Shown here: in pieces, positions 1-8,324 of the stretch
Position numbering within the stretch: position 1 is the first letter of the stretch
How the letters are laid out: each line of letters starts with the position of its first letter
Source: an uncultured bacterium
GTDB lineage: Bacteria; Bacteroidota; Bacteroidia; Bacteroidales; Bacteroidaceae
DNA: 64,000 bases
NCBI GenBank assembly: GCA_905215345.1
Contig: CAJMPR010000013.1
Coordinates: forward strand, 57,277 to 121,276
Direction of reading: 5' to 3'
Notes under the pieces: generated by a model
What the model saw: the letters and a program-made list of their open reading frames with translations, nothing else
What the model was told of the DNA's origin: nothing
The model's database searches: none
Position numbers and translations under genes: made by a program

Positions 1-99
1 GATACTCATCGTTAAACTCAATCCCAAAGAGATTACTTTGATAATATTGGAACCACGTCCCCGTAGTAAAGTCTGAATTACATAATAGATTTGTTTCAT
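1..99 (-). CDS. ABC transporter permease (MacB/FtsX type), N-terminal fragment
   Basis: Reading leftward from an ATG at 99, an open frame of 33 codons runs off the window edge. The product begins MKQIYYVIQTLLRGRGSN and continues into a hydrophobic stretch rich in I, L, V and S. This is the layout of FtsX/MacB-type ABC permeases in Bacteroides: a short basic amphipathic start followed by the first transmembrane helix. A sigma-54 promoter at 140-156 would start transcription near 130, about 30 nt before this ATG. The rest of the protein is outside the window, so family assignment rests on the N-terminus and on the neighbouring sigma-54 two-component system, which often accompanies such permeases in this group (known association, from memory). 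Confidence 0.7.
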   Translation of the reverse strand, partial: MKQIYYVIQTLLRGRGSNIIKVISLGLSLTMSI

Positions 100-139
100 A
101 CTTTATATAGTTTGTTTTATTGTTTTCTTACTTGAATAA

Positions 140-156
140 TGCAGAAAGCATGCCAA
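140..156 (-). promoter_or_regulatory. sigma-54 (RpoN) promoter for the leftward ABC permease
   Basis: Read on the minus strand, the site is TTGGCATGCTTTCTGCA. The GG (153-154) and GC (141-142) are separated by exactly 10 nt, as the -24/-12 promoter requires (consensus TGGCAC-N5-TTGC). The predicted start near 130 gives a leader of about 30 nt. A sigma-54-dependent response regulator is encoded at 1989-3335. Confidence 0.75.
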
Positions 157-210
157 AAAAGTTATTACTCTGATTTACAATATTTAATTAATTAGCTGCC
201 CCCATTCAAC

Positions 211-248
211 TGTCTAAATTTTAGACACTGCTGTCTAAGAATTGGACA
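211..248. promoter_or_regulatory. two tandem 17-bp palindromes, likely enhancer (UAS) for the sigma-54 regulator
   Basis: The sites are TGTCTAAATTTTAGACA (211-227, a perfect palindrome around one base) and TGTCTAAGAATTGGACA (232-248, the same outer arms with central changes). Their centres are 21 bp apart, two helical turns, so two dimers would sit on one DNA face. They lie about 70-107 bp upstream of the -12 element of the leftward sigma-54 promoter, a normal distance for an NtrC-class enhancer. Assignment to the regulator at 1989 is inference. Confidence 0.65.
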
Positions 249-357
249 ATAGTTGCACTTTCTTTCGTCTTGATATGAAAGAAAAAGTACACACAATTTC
301 TCATATATCGAACACAAAATAAGAAAATAAGGAAACTTTTTATAAAAAGGAAAACTC

Positions 358-365
358 TAACTTTG
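358..365 (+). promoter_or_regulatory. Bacteroides -7 box (TAACTTTG)
   Basis: TAACTTTG matches TAnnTTTG, the -7 element of the Bacteroides primary sigma factor. It ends 34 nt before the ATG at 400. I see no clear -33 TTTG, so this is a moderate call for the promoter of the phosphoesterase gene. Confidence 0.45.
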
Positions 366-399
366 TCCCCAGTTTTCAACTGACTGAAAATACAAATAT

Positions 400-1209
400 A
401 TGATAAAGCTAAACAAACCATTAATACTCTCGCTCTACTGTCTGCTTATGGGCAGTTGCGATATGATAGATTATCATCCGTATGACGTGCGTATCAGCGG
501 CGAGACTGAAGTAAACGCCCATAACATTGCAGAAATAGAGAAAAACTGCAAAGACAAAGCAACGATTAAATTCGTTACGATGGGTGACTCACAGCGCTGG
601 TATGATGAAACGGTAGATTGCGTTAATGATATCAACAAACGGAATGATATTGACTTTGTTATTCACGGCGGAGATATGAGCGACTTTGGAGTTACGGACG
701 AATTCTTATGGCAGCGGGATATCATGAATAAACTTCGTGTACCCTATGTAACGCTTATTGGTAATCACGATTGTCTGGGTACAGGTGAAGATACTTATCG
801 TGCCGTATTCGGCAATCCAAATTTCTCTTTCATTGCCGGACGGATAAAATTTGTTTGCCTGAATACCAATGCCCTGGAATTCGATTACTCCCGCCCTATA
901 CCGGATTTCACTTTCATTGAAAAAGAGATTACCGACCGGCAAGATGAGTTTGACAAAACAGTAGTATCCATGCACGTACGCCCCTACGCCGACCAATTCA
1001 ACAATAATGTGGCACGCGTATTCCATCGTTATGTAACCGAGTTTCCCGGAATACAATTTTGCACCGCAGCCCACGAGCATCATTTATTTGAAGAAAATCT
1101 TTTTGATGACGGCATTATCTATTATATGAGTGATTGCATGAAAAATCGCAATTACTATGTATTCAAAATAACACCTGACGGATATGAGCGCGAAGTGGTT
1201 TATTTCTAA
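400..1209 (+). CDS. calcineurin-like metallophosphoesterase lipoprotein
   Basis: This 269-residue protein starts with a lipoprotein signal: a basic N-terminus, a hydrophobic core and a lipobox LMGSC, giving lipidated Cys20. The mature part carries the metal-ligand blocks of calcineurin-like phosphoesterases in order: GDSQ, GGDMSD, GNHD, then SMHVRPY and AAHEHH. The usual GDxH start is GDSQ, and GHxH is AHEHH, so the di-metal site is a variant. It probably hydrolyses a phosphoester at the cell envelope; the substrate is unknown. The next gene overlaps its end by 26 bp in another frame, so the two are probably translated from one transcript. It is divergent from the sigma-54 permease gene. Confidence 0.85.
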   Translation: MIKLNKPLILSLYCLLMGSCDMIDYHPYDVRISGETEVNAHNIAEIEKNCKDKATIKFVTMGDSQRWYDETVDCVNDINKRNDIDFVIHGGDMSDFGVTDEFLWQRDIMNKLRVPYVTLIGNHDCLGTGEDTYRAVFGNPNFSFIAGRIKFVCLNTNALEFDYSRPIPDFTFIEKEITDRQDEFDKTVVSMHVRPYADQFNNNVARVFHRYVTEFPGIQFCTAAHEHHLFEENLFDDGIIYYMSDCMKNRNYYVFKITPDGYEREVVYF

Positions 1210-1927
1210 TCGACTGATATTTATCGTCATCTGTACAACGTTACAATTAGGATGCAGTGCAGCATTCGCACAAGAAAGAGATACGGTAATCGTTGTAAAA
1301 TATGATACGGTCTATCTGCATCATAAACCAGATACCATTGGCATAAGCCATGCACAGCCGAATCGTTATGACATCCGCATACGCCGCTATCGTAAACGGT
1401 GGGAAGCATTGATCCCCACCCATACAAAAATACAGTTTGCCGGTAATATGGGGTTGATTTCATTCGGTACCGGATGGGATTACGGAAAACAGAATCAATG
1501 GGAAACCGATGTTTTCTTTGGTGTCTTACCTAAATACCAGTCCGACCATACCAAGCTTACATTTACCTTAAAGCAGAACTATATCCCGTGGAGCTTTCAA
1601 ATCAAAGAAAGCCGTTTCTCGGCAGAGCCCCTGACTTGCGGTATGTATTTCAATACCGTCTTTGGTAATGAATTTTGGGTGAATGAACCCGAGCGTTATC
1701 CCAAAGGATATTATGGCTTCTCATCCAAAGTACGTATCCATGTCTTTCTGGGTCAACGCTTCACATACGACATTGATCCACGTCGTCGGTTTACGGCAAA
1801 AGCAATTACTCTGTTTTATGAAGTAAGTACTTGTGACCTTTATGTAGTAAGTGCTTTTACCAATAAATACTTGAAGCCGAAGGATTATCTAAGCCTATCG
1901 TTCGGAGTGAAACTACAATTGTTATAA
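1184..1927 (+). CDS. predicted outer-membrane or secreted protein, unknown function
   Basis: This 247-residue protein has an N-terminal signal peptide ending near AFAQ (residues 27-30). The mature part alternates aromatic and polar residues and ends in a strand finishing LQLL, which suggests a small beta-barrel or beta-rich envelope protein. I do not recognise a named family. The start is the ATG at 1184, inside the 3' end of the phosphoesterase gene; the next in-frame Met lies well past the signal peptide, so the 26-bp overlap appears real. It probably forms a two-gene unit with the phosphoesterase and precedes the two-component system. Confidence 0.7.
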   Translation: MSAKWFISNRLIFIVICTTLQLGCSAAFAQERDTVIVVKYDTVYLHHKPDTIGISHAQPNRYDIRIRRYRKRWEALIPTHTKIQFAGNMGLISFGTGWDYGKQNQWETDVFFGVLPKYQSDHTKLTFTLKQNYIPWSFQIKESRFSAEPLTCGMYFNTVFGNEFWVNEPERYPKGYYGFSSKVRIHVFLGQRFTYDIDPRRRFTAKAITLFYEVSTCDLYVVSAFTNKYLKPKDYLSLSFGVKLQLL

Positions 1928-1957
1928 ATCCTATGCCATAATTTATCGGAAATACTG

Positions 1958-1965
1958 TATATTTG
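1958..1965 (+). promoter_or_regulatory. -7 box (TATATTTG) before the response regulator gene
   Basis: TATATTTG matches the Bacteroides -7 element and lies 24 nt before the ATG at 1989. A -33 element is not obvious. Confidence 0.45.
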
Positions 1966-1988
1966 TCCATGTAATCAAGGACTCTGAA

Positions 1989-3335
1989 ATGAAAAAATCC
2001 GGAAACATTCTTATTGTCGATGACAATCGAGGTGTGCTTACCGCTTTGCAACTCCTGCTAAAGCCATACTTTGATAAAATAATTACCCTATCCTCACCTA
2101 TCACTCTTCCAAGTGTATTGCGTGAAGAAACCTGGCAGGTTGTACTCCTCGACATGAATTTTACTTCCGGTATTAATACCGGTAACGAAGGACTTTATTG
2201 GCTGCACGAAATAAAGAAACAATGTCCTGCCCTGCCCGTTATTCTTTTCACCGCATACGCTGACATCGACCTTGCCGTACGGGGAATCAAGGAGGGAGCC
2301 ACAGACTTTATTGTCAAGCCCTGGGATAACCAAAAACTGGTAGAAGCTCTGTTGAACGCAACACAAAATGCCGGTACTTCTTTCAAGAAAGAAGCAAATC
2401 ACAATAAAAAAATTGAGGCTACATCAGCCATGTATTGGGGTGAAAGCGCCATTATGCAGCAACTCCGTATGCTGGTGGAAAAGGTCGCTATCACTGATGC
2501 CAATATTCTCATTACCGGTGAAAACGGTACGGGTAAAGAGATGCTTGCCCGTGAAATACATTATTTATCTACCCGCCACAAACAAGAGATGATAAGCGTA
2601 GATATGGGTGCCATTACGGAAAGCCTCTTTGAAAGTGAGCTTTTCGGACACATGAAAGGTTCCTTTACCGATGCCTATGCCGATCGTGCGGGTAAATTCG
2701 AAGCAGCCGATCATAGCACCCTCTTTCTCGATGAAATAGGAAATCTACCCTATCACCTGCAAGCCAAACTATTGACTGCTATTCAACGTCGCAGTATAGT
2801 TCGGGTAGGCAGCAATGTTCCTATTCCGGTAGACATCCGTTTGATCTGCGCAACTAACCGTAATTTATCTAAAATGGTGACAAAGGGAGAATTCCGTGAA
2901 GACTTACTTTACCGTATCAATACCATTCACCTGGAAATACCACCATTAAGGGAGCGGCCGGAAGATATTATTCCTTTGGCAGAACTTTTCATTTCTCGTT
3001 TCTGCAAACAATATGATAAAGTTCTTCTCTATTTGGATGATTCCGCACGTGAGAAATTAAGACTACATCCCTGGTTCGGGAATATTCGTGAATTGGAACA
3101 TGCTATTGAAAAAGCAGTCATCATCTGCGATGAAGCTTCCCTTTCTGCGGGATTATTTCAATTACCCCGTCAAAATGCGGCACTTGAAACCACTGCATCC
3201 ACTCTTGAAGAAATGGAAGTGCAAATGATATGCAAGACATTGGACAAGTGCAACGGAAACCTTTCAGCAGTTGCCGCGCAGTTGGGAATTACCCGGCAAA
3301 CACTATACAATAAGATGAAAAAGTTCGGACTCTAA
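1989..3335 (+). CDS. sigma-54-dependent response regulator (NtrC class)
   Basis: This 448-residue protein has the full NtrC-class layout. A receiver domain (about 1-125) has acidic residues D11/D12 and phospho-acceptor D55 in VVLLDMNF, with a later KPW Lys. An AAA+ domain (about 150-390) has Walker A GENGTGKE (177-184), ESELFGH, the sigma-54 contact loop GSFTDA (224-229, normally GAFTGA) and Walker B TLFLDEIGN. A C-terminal Fis-type helix-turn-helix includes NLSAVAAQLGITRQTLYNKM. It should activate RpoN promoters when phosphorylated. Its partner kinase starts 11 bp downstream. The best local target is the sigma-54 promoter at 140-156 with palindromes at 211-248. The GSFTDA variant keeps the key Phe and Thr. 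Confidence 0.95.
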   Translation: MKKSGNILIVDDNRGVLTALQLLLKPYFDKIITLSSPITLPSVLREETWQVVLLDMNFTSGINTGNEGLYWLHEIKKQCPALPVILFTAYADIDLAVRGIKEGATDFIVKPWDNQKLVEALLNATQNAGTSFKKEANHNKKIEATSAMYWGESAIMQQLRMLVEKVAITDANILITGENGTGKEMLAREIHYLSTRHKQEMISVDMGAITESLFESELFGHMKGSFTDAYADRAGKFEAADHSTLFLDEIGNLPYHLQAKLLTAIQRRSIVRVGSNVPIPVDIRLICATNRNLSKMVTKGEFREDLLYRINTIHLEIPPLRERPEDIIPLAELFISRFCKQYDKVLLYLDDSAREKLRLHPWFGNIRELEHAIEKAVIICDEASLSAGLFQLPRQNAALETTASTLEEMEVQMICKTLDKCNGNLSAVAAQLGITRQTLYNKMKKFGL

Positions 3336-3346
3336 ATTAAGACAAA

Positions 3347-4702
3347 ATGTATAAGCTCAACCAATATTATTCCTTCCGTATCTTTATCAGCTTGCTGGTA
3401 GCTTTTTTTGCCGGAATAATGTGGACGCTCTTTTTTTTCAAAGTATCCTTCTCTAACGGGTTTGGCGATCCTCTGTTCTGGGCTATCCTCACTACTCTAC
3501 TCCTCCCTTTGGCAATCTATTGGCAACAATTATTTTACAGCCGGCAATCACGACAGGTTCTCTTTATGCTTGATGCCATTGAAAACAACGACAGTGCTAT
3601 CCACTTTTCCGAGACAGAGTGTACTTCTGAAAATCATGCCGTAAACCGTGCTTTGAATCGTGTAGCTCGTATACTATATAACGTAAAGAGTGAAACTGCC
3701 CAAAGAGAGAAATATTATGAATTAATTCTTGACAGTGTCAATACCGGAATTATCGTATTGAATGACAACGGCGCCATTTATCAGAAAAATAATGAGGCCC
3801 TCCGTTTACTCGGACTGGATGTCTTCACTCATGTCCGCCAATTATCCCGTGTCGATAAACATCTTATGAATATAATTACTGAATGTCACCCCGGAGATAA
3901 ACTACAATTAGCGTTCAGTAATGAACGTGGCACAATCAATCTCTCCATCCGTGTCAGTGACATTACCATTCGTCAGGAACATTTGCGTATCCTTGCTTTA
4001 AATGATATCAACAGCGAACTGGATGAAAAGGAAATCGATTCATGGATACGACTGACACGTGTACTAACCCATGAAATTATGAATGCAGTAACCCCTATTA
4101 CGTCTTTAAGTGATACATTGCTGGGACTTACCGAAGAAAAAGCGTCAAAAGAAGAAATATGCAACGGGTTACAAACAATTAGCAGCACAGGTAAAGGACT
4201 CCTTGCCTTTGTGGAATCTTACCGGAAGTTTACCCGTATTCCTACCCCTGAACCTTCTTTATTCTATATCAAAGACTTTATCAATCGTATGGTTGAATTA
4301 GCACGACATCAGTACCCTGACGCTCCAGTAACATTTCATATCGACATCACGCCTGATGACCTCATACTCTATGCCGATGAAAATCTAATCTCACAAGTTA
4401 TCATCAATTTACTGAAAAATGCAATACAAGCTTTTGAAGTATCTCCCTCTCCAATTAAAGAAAGGCAAATCAATATACGCGCCTATTGCAATGAAGCCGA
4501 AGCTATCTTAATAGAAATATCCAATAATGGCCCCGCCATTCCATCCGATATCGCCGAACATATATTTATACCTTTCTTTACGACTAAAGAAAACGGTAGC
4601 GGTATTGGTCTGAGTATTTCACGTCAAATCATGCGTTTATCCGGTGGCAATATATCCCTGATACCCGGAAAAGAAACAACTTTTGTGTTAAAATTCAATT
4701 GA
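3347..4702 (+). CDS. sensor histidine kinase, partner of the sigma-54 regulator
   Basis: This 451-residue protein begins with two membrane helices (about 11-30 and 40-60) separated by a very short loop, so little of it faces the periplasm. A cytoplasmic PAS-like region (about 120-215) follows. The phospho-acceptor is His242 in LTHEIMN, a variant H-box. The C-terminal HATPase domain has an N-box with NLLKNAIQAF, then SNNGP and GSGIGLSIS for ATP binding. With no sizeable external domain, the signal is probably sensed in the membrane or by the PAS domain. It lies 11 bp after the regulator gene, so the two form one operon. Envelope or antimicrobial stress is a guess based on the ABC permease next door. 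Confidence 0.92.
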   Translation: MYKLNQYYSFRIFISLLVAFFAGIMWTLFFFKVSFSNGFGDPLFWAILTTLLLPLAIYWQQLFYSRQSRQVLFMLDAIENNDSAIHFSETECTSENHAVNRALNRVARILYNVKSETAQREKYYELILDSVNTGIIVLNDNGAIYQKNNEALRLLGLDVFTHVRQLSRVDKHLMNIITECHPGDKLQLAFSNERGTINLSIRVSDITIRQEHLRILALNDINSELDEKEIDSWIRLTRVLTHEIMNAVTPITSLSDTLLGLTEEKASKEEICNGLQTISSTGKGLLAFVESYRKFTRIPTPEPSLFYIKDFINRMVELARHQYPDAPVTFHIDITPDDLILYADENLISQVIINLLKNAIQAFEVSPSPIKERQINIRAYCNEAEAILIEISNNGPAIPSDIAEHIFIPFFTTKENGSGIGLSISRQIMRLSGGNISLIPGKETTFVLKFN

Positions 4703-4796
4703 ACTAATTAATAGTTTTATTTGTTAAGAAATTGAGGATCTTTGCATATTTAAGATACAAAACACATTCTATTTCAAACCTTATAACACACTAATT

Positions 4797-6251
4797 ATGT
4801 TATTTACAGCAGAAAACATTTTACTCGTAGGTTCCGTTTTACTTTTTATCAGTATCATCGTTGGAAAAACCGGTTATCGTTTCGGAGTCCCCGCTTTGCT
4901 ACTTTTCCTCGTCGTAGGTATGCTTTTCGGTAGTGACGGACTTGGACTGCAATTCCATAACGCCAAAGAAGCACAATTCATCGGTATGGTTGCCTTAAGC
5001 ATCATTTTGTTTTCCGGTGGTATGGATACGAAGTTTACTGAAATCAAACCGATTCTTAGTCCGGGAGTAGTGCTTTCTACAGTCGGCGTCCTGCTCACAG
5101 CGTTATTTACCGGATTATTTATCTGGTGGCTTTCCGGTATGAGCTGGACTAATATCCATCTACCACTTATCACCTCGTTGTTACTGGCTTCCACGATGTC
5201 ATCTACGGATTCTGCCTCTGTATTCGCTATTCTGCGGTCACAAAAGATGAATTTAAAACACAACCTGCGTCCAATGTTGGAGTTAGAAAGCGGTAGTAAT
5301 GATCCAATGGCTTATATGTTGACCATCGTGTTGATTCAGTTTATACAGTCCTCCGGCATGGGCGTTTCCCAAATTGTACTTTCTTTCGTCATACAATTCA
5401 TCGTTGGTGCCGGTGCAGGTTATTTATTGGGGAAAGTGGCAATTCTGATGCTCAACCGGTTAAATATCGATAACCAATCTCTTTATCCTATTTTGCTGTT
5501 ATCTTTCGTTTTTTTCACTTTCTCAATCACTGATTTGATGAAAGGTAACGGCTATCTGGCTGTATATATCGCCGGCATGATGGTTGGTAACAATCGTTTT
5601 ATGTATCGCAAAGAAGTTTATACCTTTATGGACGGGCTGACGTGGCTCTTCCAAATCATCATGTTCCTTTGCCTCGGCCTGCTTGTGAATCCTCACGAAA
5701 TGCTGGAAGTAACGGTCGTCGCACTGCTTATCGGTGTATTTATGATTATCATCGGACGTCCGCTCAGTGTTTTCCTTTGTCTGTTACCTTTCGGTAAGCG
5801 AATCACTCTAAAATCCAAGTTATTCGTTTCTTGGGTAGGACTACGTGGAGCGGTTCCTATCATATTCGCTACTTATCCGGTAGTGGCAAACGTACCCGGT
5901 GCAGATGTTATTTTCAATATTGTGTTCTTCATCACCATTGTCTCGCTTGTAGTTCAGGGTACCACTGTTTCGTATGTAGCGCGTTTGTTGGGGCTTTCAA
6001 CTCCAATGGAGAAAACCGGAAATGATTTCGGAGTGGAATTACCTGAAGAAATAGATTCTGATTTACGGGATATGACTGTAACTCAAGAAGTACTCGATAA
6101 AAAAGGTGATACATTAAAAGACATGAATTTACCGAAAGGAACCCTCGTAATGATTGTAAAACGCGGTGATGAATATCTTATACCCAATGGCACACTGAAA
6201 CTTCATGTGGGAGACAAACTACTCCTTATTTCAGAAAAGGCCAAAGAATAA
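4797..6251 (+). CDS. K+/H+ (cation:proton) antiporter, NhaP2/CvrA type
   Basis: This 484-residue protein has about 12 hydrophobic helices over residues 1-390, typical of the monovalent cation:proton antiporter superfamily. Blocks such as LLFLVVGMLFGSDGLG, SSTDSASVFAILR and GLRGAVPIIFATYP match the NhaP2/CvrA branch. The last 80 residues form a soluble TrkA-C (RCK_C) regulatory domain. It should exchange cytoplasmic K+ or Na+ for external H+ in the inner membrane and help control internal pH. The gene follows the kinase by 94 bp. The sequence AGGATCTTTGCAT in that gap resembles a -7 element but is not exact, so a separate promoter is uncertain. Confidence 0.9.
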   Translation: MLFTAENILLVGSVLLFISIIVGKTGYRFGVPALLLFLVVGMLFGSDGLGLQFHNAKEAQFIGMVALSIILFSGGMDTKFTEIKPILSPGVVLSTVGVLLTALFTGLFIWWLSGMSWTNIHLPLITSLLLASTMSSTDSASVFAILRSQKMNLKHNLRPMLELESGSNDPMAYMLTIVLIQFIQSSGMGVSQIVLSFVIQFIVGAGAGYLLGKVAILMLNRLNIDNQSLYPILLLSFVFFTFSITDLMKGNGYLAVYIAGMMVGNNRFMYRKEVYTFMDGLTWLFQIIMFLCLGLLVNPHEMLEVTVVALLIGVFMIIIGRPLSVFLCLLPFGKRITLKSKLFVSWVGLRGAVPIIFATYPVVANVPGADVIFNIVFFITIVSLVVQGTTVSYVARLLGLSTPMEKTGNDFGVELPEEIDSDLRDMTVTQEVLDKKGDTLKDMNLPKGTLVMIVKRGDEYLIPNGTLKLHVGDKLLLISEKAKE

Positions 6252-6295
6252 GAAATATAGGAAACTATTCTCTTATGAAAAAAACTCCAAACCGC

Positions 6296-6326
6296 TTGGT
6301 TTGCATCGCTATAAGCCCTATATTTG
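6296..6326 (+). promoter_or_regulatory. Bacteroides promoter for the acyl-CoA ligase
   Basis: A TTG -33 core (6296-6298) is followed after 20 nt by the -7 box TATATTTG (6319-6326). Transcription would start near 6333, 26 nt before the ATG. Confidence 0.6.
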
Positions 6327-6358
6327 CGCAGTTTTAACTAAAGTGTGCAGAAATACGA

Positions 6359-8026
6359 ATGAAACAGGAACAACGGTTCATTGACTATATAGAACAAAGC
6401 ATCATTAAGAATTGGGATAAAAATGCCCTGACAGACTACAAAGGGGTTACCTTACAATACAAAGACGTAGCTCGTAAAATAGCAAAGTTCCACATCGTAT
6501 TGGAAAGTGCCGGTATACAACCCGGTGACAAGATTGCTGTATGTGGACGTAACAGTGCTCATTGGGCTGTATGTTTTCTGGCTACAGTAACCTATGGAGC
6601 AGTTATCGTTCCTATTCTTCACGAATTCAAAGCAGACAATATACATCATATAGTCAACCATTCTGAGGCAAAGCTCCTTTTTGTGGGCGATCAAGCTTGG
6701 GAGAATCTGAATGAAGAAGCCATGCCCCTATTAATGGGAGTTGTATTGATGACCGACTTTACTCCAGTGGTCTGCCGGGACAATCGGTTAATGGAAGCTT
6801 TCGAACATCGTAATGCCATTTATGGGAAACGCTATCCTGAAAATTTCCGTCCGAAGCATATTTGTTACCGTAAAGAACAGTCACCTGAGGAATTGGCAGT
6901 TATCAATTATACCTCCGGAACAACGGGATATTCAAAAGGTGTAATGCTTCCATACCGTAGCTTGTGGTCTAACATTGCCTACTGTCATGAAATGCTGCCG
7001 GTACAGCCCGGTGACCATATGGTATCCATGCTTCCTTTAGGACATGTATTTGGTATGGTATACGATTTTCTGTACGGATTCTCTGCCGGTGCACATCTGT
7101 ATTTCCTTACCCGTATGCCTTCACCTAAGATTATCGCACAGTCCTTTTCAGAAATCAAGCCGCGCGTCATATCGTGTGTACCTCTTATTGTTGAGAAAAT
7201 AATCAAGAAAGATATTCTTCCCCGTGTAGACAACAAGATAGGGAAACTGTTACTACGTGTACCCATTATTAATGACAAAATAAAAGCCGCTGCCCGTAGG
7301 GAAGCTATGCAAATCTTCGGTGGAAACTTTGACGAAATCATTATTGGCGGTGCACCGTTTAATGCAGATGTAGAACGTTTCCTTAAAGAAATAGGATTCC
7401 CCTACACAATTGCCTATGGTATGACCGAATGTGGTCCCATCATTTGTTCCAGTCGTTGGGAAACCTTGAAACTTGCTTCATGCGGTAAGGCAACTACACG
7501 TATGGAAGTAAAGATAGATTCTCTTGATCCTGAACATTTAGCAGGTGAAATCATCTGCCGCGGTACTAATTTGATGTTAGGTTATTACAAAAATCAAGAA
7601 GCTACTTCCCAGATTATCGATACTCACGGTTGGCTACATACAGGCGACCTTGCTACAATGGATAGCGACGGCTATGTTACCGTACGTGGACGCAGTAAAA
7701 ATATGCTTCTCACTTCCAGTGGACAAAACATATATCCAGAGGAAATTGAAAGCAAACTAAATAATATGCCTTATGTATCTGAATCATTGATTGTATTGCA
7801 AAAGGATAAACTTGTCGCCCTCGTATATCCCGACTTTGACGATGCTTTCGCTCATGGCTTGCAACAAACAGATGTGGAAAAAATGATGGAAATTAACCGG
7901 AATGAACTTAATCAGCAATTACCGGGTTATTGTCAAATCACCAAGGTAAAGATACACTTCGAGGAGTTTGAAAAGACGGCAAAAAAGAGTATAAAACGCT
8001 TTATGTACCAGGAAGCAAAGGGATGA
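6359..8026 (+). CDS. AMP-binding long-chain acyl-CoA ligase
   Basis: This 555-residue protein belongs to the adenylate-forming ANL superfamily. The phosphate loop YTSGTTGYSKGV is at 184-195; AYGMTECGP (A5 region) and WLHTGDLATMD (A7) follow, then GRSKNMLLTSSGQNIYPEEIE (A8 hinge) and a C-terminal Lys near residue 539 in KTAKKSIKR. The length and motifs fit a long-chain fatty acyl-CoA synthetase: ATP plus fatty acid gives acyl-AMP, then acyl-CoA. It has no signal peptide and should be cytoplasmic or peripheral to the membrane. It has its own promoter and appears monocistronic. Exact chain length cannot be read from sequence. Confidence 0.9.
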   Translation: MKQEQRFIDYIEQSIIKNWDKNALTDYKGVTLQYKDVARKIAKFHIVLESAGIQPGDKIAVCGRNSAHWAVCFLATVTYGAVIVPILHEFKADNIHHIVNHSEAKLLFVGDQAWENLNEEAMPLLMGVVLMTDFTPVVCRDNRLMEAFEHRNAIYGKRYPENFRPKHICYRKEQSPEELAVINYTSGTTGYSKGVMLPYRSLWSNIAYCHEMLPVQPGDHMVSMLPLGHVFGMVYDFLYGFSAGAHLYFLTRMPSPKIIAQSFSEIKPRVISCVPLIVEKIIKKDILPRVDNKIGKLLLRVPIINDKIKAAARREAMQIFGGNFDEIIIGGAPFNADVERFLKEIGFPYTIAYGMTECGPIICSSRWETLKLASCGKATTRMEVKIDSLDPEHLAGEIICRGTNLMLGYYKNQEATSQIIDTHGWLHTGDLATMDSDGYVTVRGRSKNMLLTSSGQNIYPEEIESKLNNMPYVSESLIVLQKDKLVALVYPDFDDAFAHGLQQTDVEKMMEINRNELNQQLPGYCQITKVKIHFEEFEKTAKKSIKRFMYQEAKG

Positions 8027-8101
8027 AATTCTTAAAAAAGATATAACAAAGAACGGTAATTTATAAGAAGTGTTATAAAACATACTTTTTTTCTTGGATA
8101 A

Positions 8102-8132
8102 TTTGCAAATATCTCAATTGTCCGTATCTTTG
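8102..8132 (+). promoter_or_regulatory. consensus Bacteroides promoter of a short transcript
   Basis: TTTG (8102-8105), a 19-nt spacer and TATCTTTG (8125-8132) form one of the best primary-sigma promoters in the window. Initiation is expected near 8138-8140. Confidence 0.8.
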
Positions 8133-8138
8133 CAATGT

Positions 8139-8200
8139 GTTTTTCATAGTATTAGATTTAAGGTTAACAAAGGTTGGAGTACAGCGGTACTCCTTTTTTT
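8139..8200 (+). ncRNA. candidate small RNA or attenuated leader (~62 nt)
   Basis: A consensus promoter is followed after about 37 nt of AT-rich RNA by a strong intrinsic terminator: GGAGTAC (8176-8182), loop AGCG, GTACTCC (8187-8193) and seven T. The unit is complete without an ORF. The next gene starts 125 nt after the terminator, so this could be a free small RNA or an attenuator for the DUF169-GNAT gene. The unpaired part includes TAGATTTAAGGTTAACAAAG. My impression is that this recurs in Bacteroides genomes, but I cannot confirm it here. Confidence 0.6.
8176..8200 (+). terminator. intrinsic terminator
   Basis: A perfect 7-bp stem GGAGTAC/GTACTCC with a 4-nt loop is followed by TTTTTTT. 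Confidence 0.85.
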
Positions 8201-8324
8201 ATGTCCATATCTCAGCAAAATGAATGATAGTACTCTGTATTCTCTAAGAGCACTCACAATTATTTCTTACACAGAAAAACGGAAATTCCAGATTATTACT
8301 AACTTTACGAAAAAATAAAAAGGT

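Noticed and set aside
244..257. Second, rightward sigma-54-like element GGACAATAGTTGC
   Set aside because: GG and GC are 9 nt apart; the required spacing is 10, which sigma-54 tolerates poorly.
6289..6304. CAAACC/GGTTTG hairpin after the antiporter gene as a terminator
   Set aside because: The stem is only 6 bp, has no T-run, and overlaps the promoter of the next gene.
8094..8318. Rightward frame of 74 codons
   Set aside because: It spans the promoter and terminator of the small-RNA-like unit and has no recognisable protein features.
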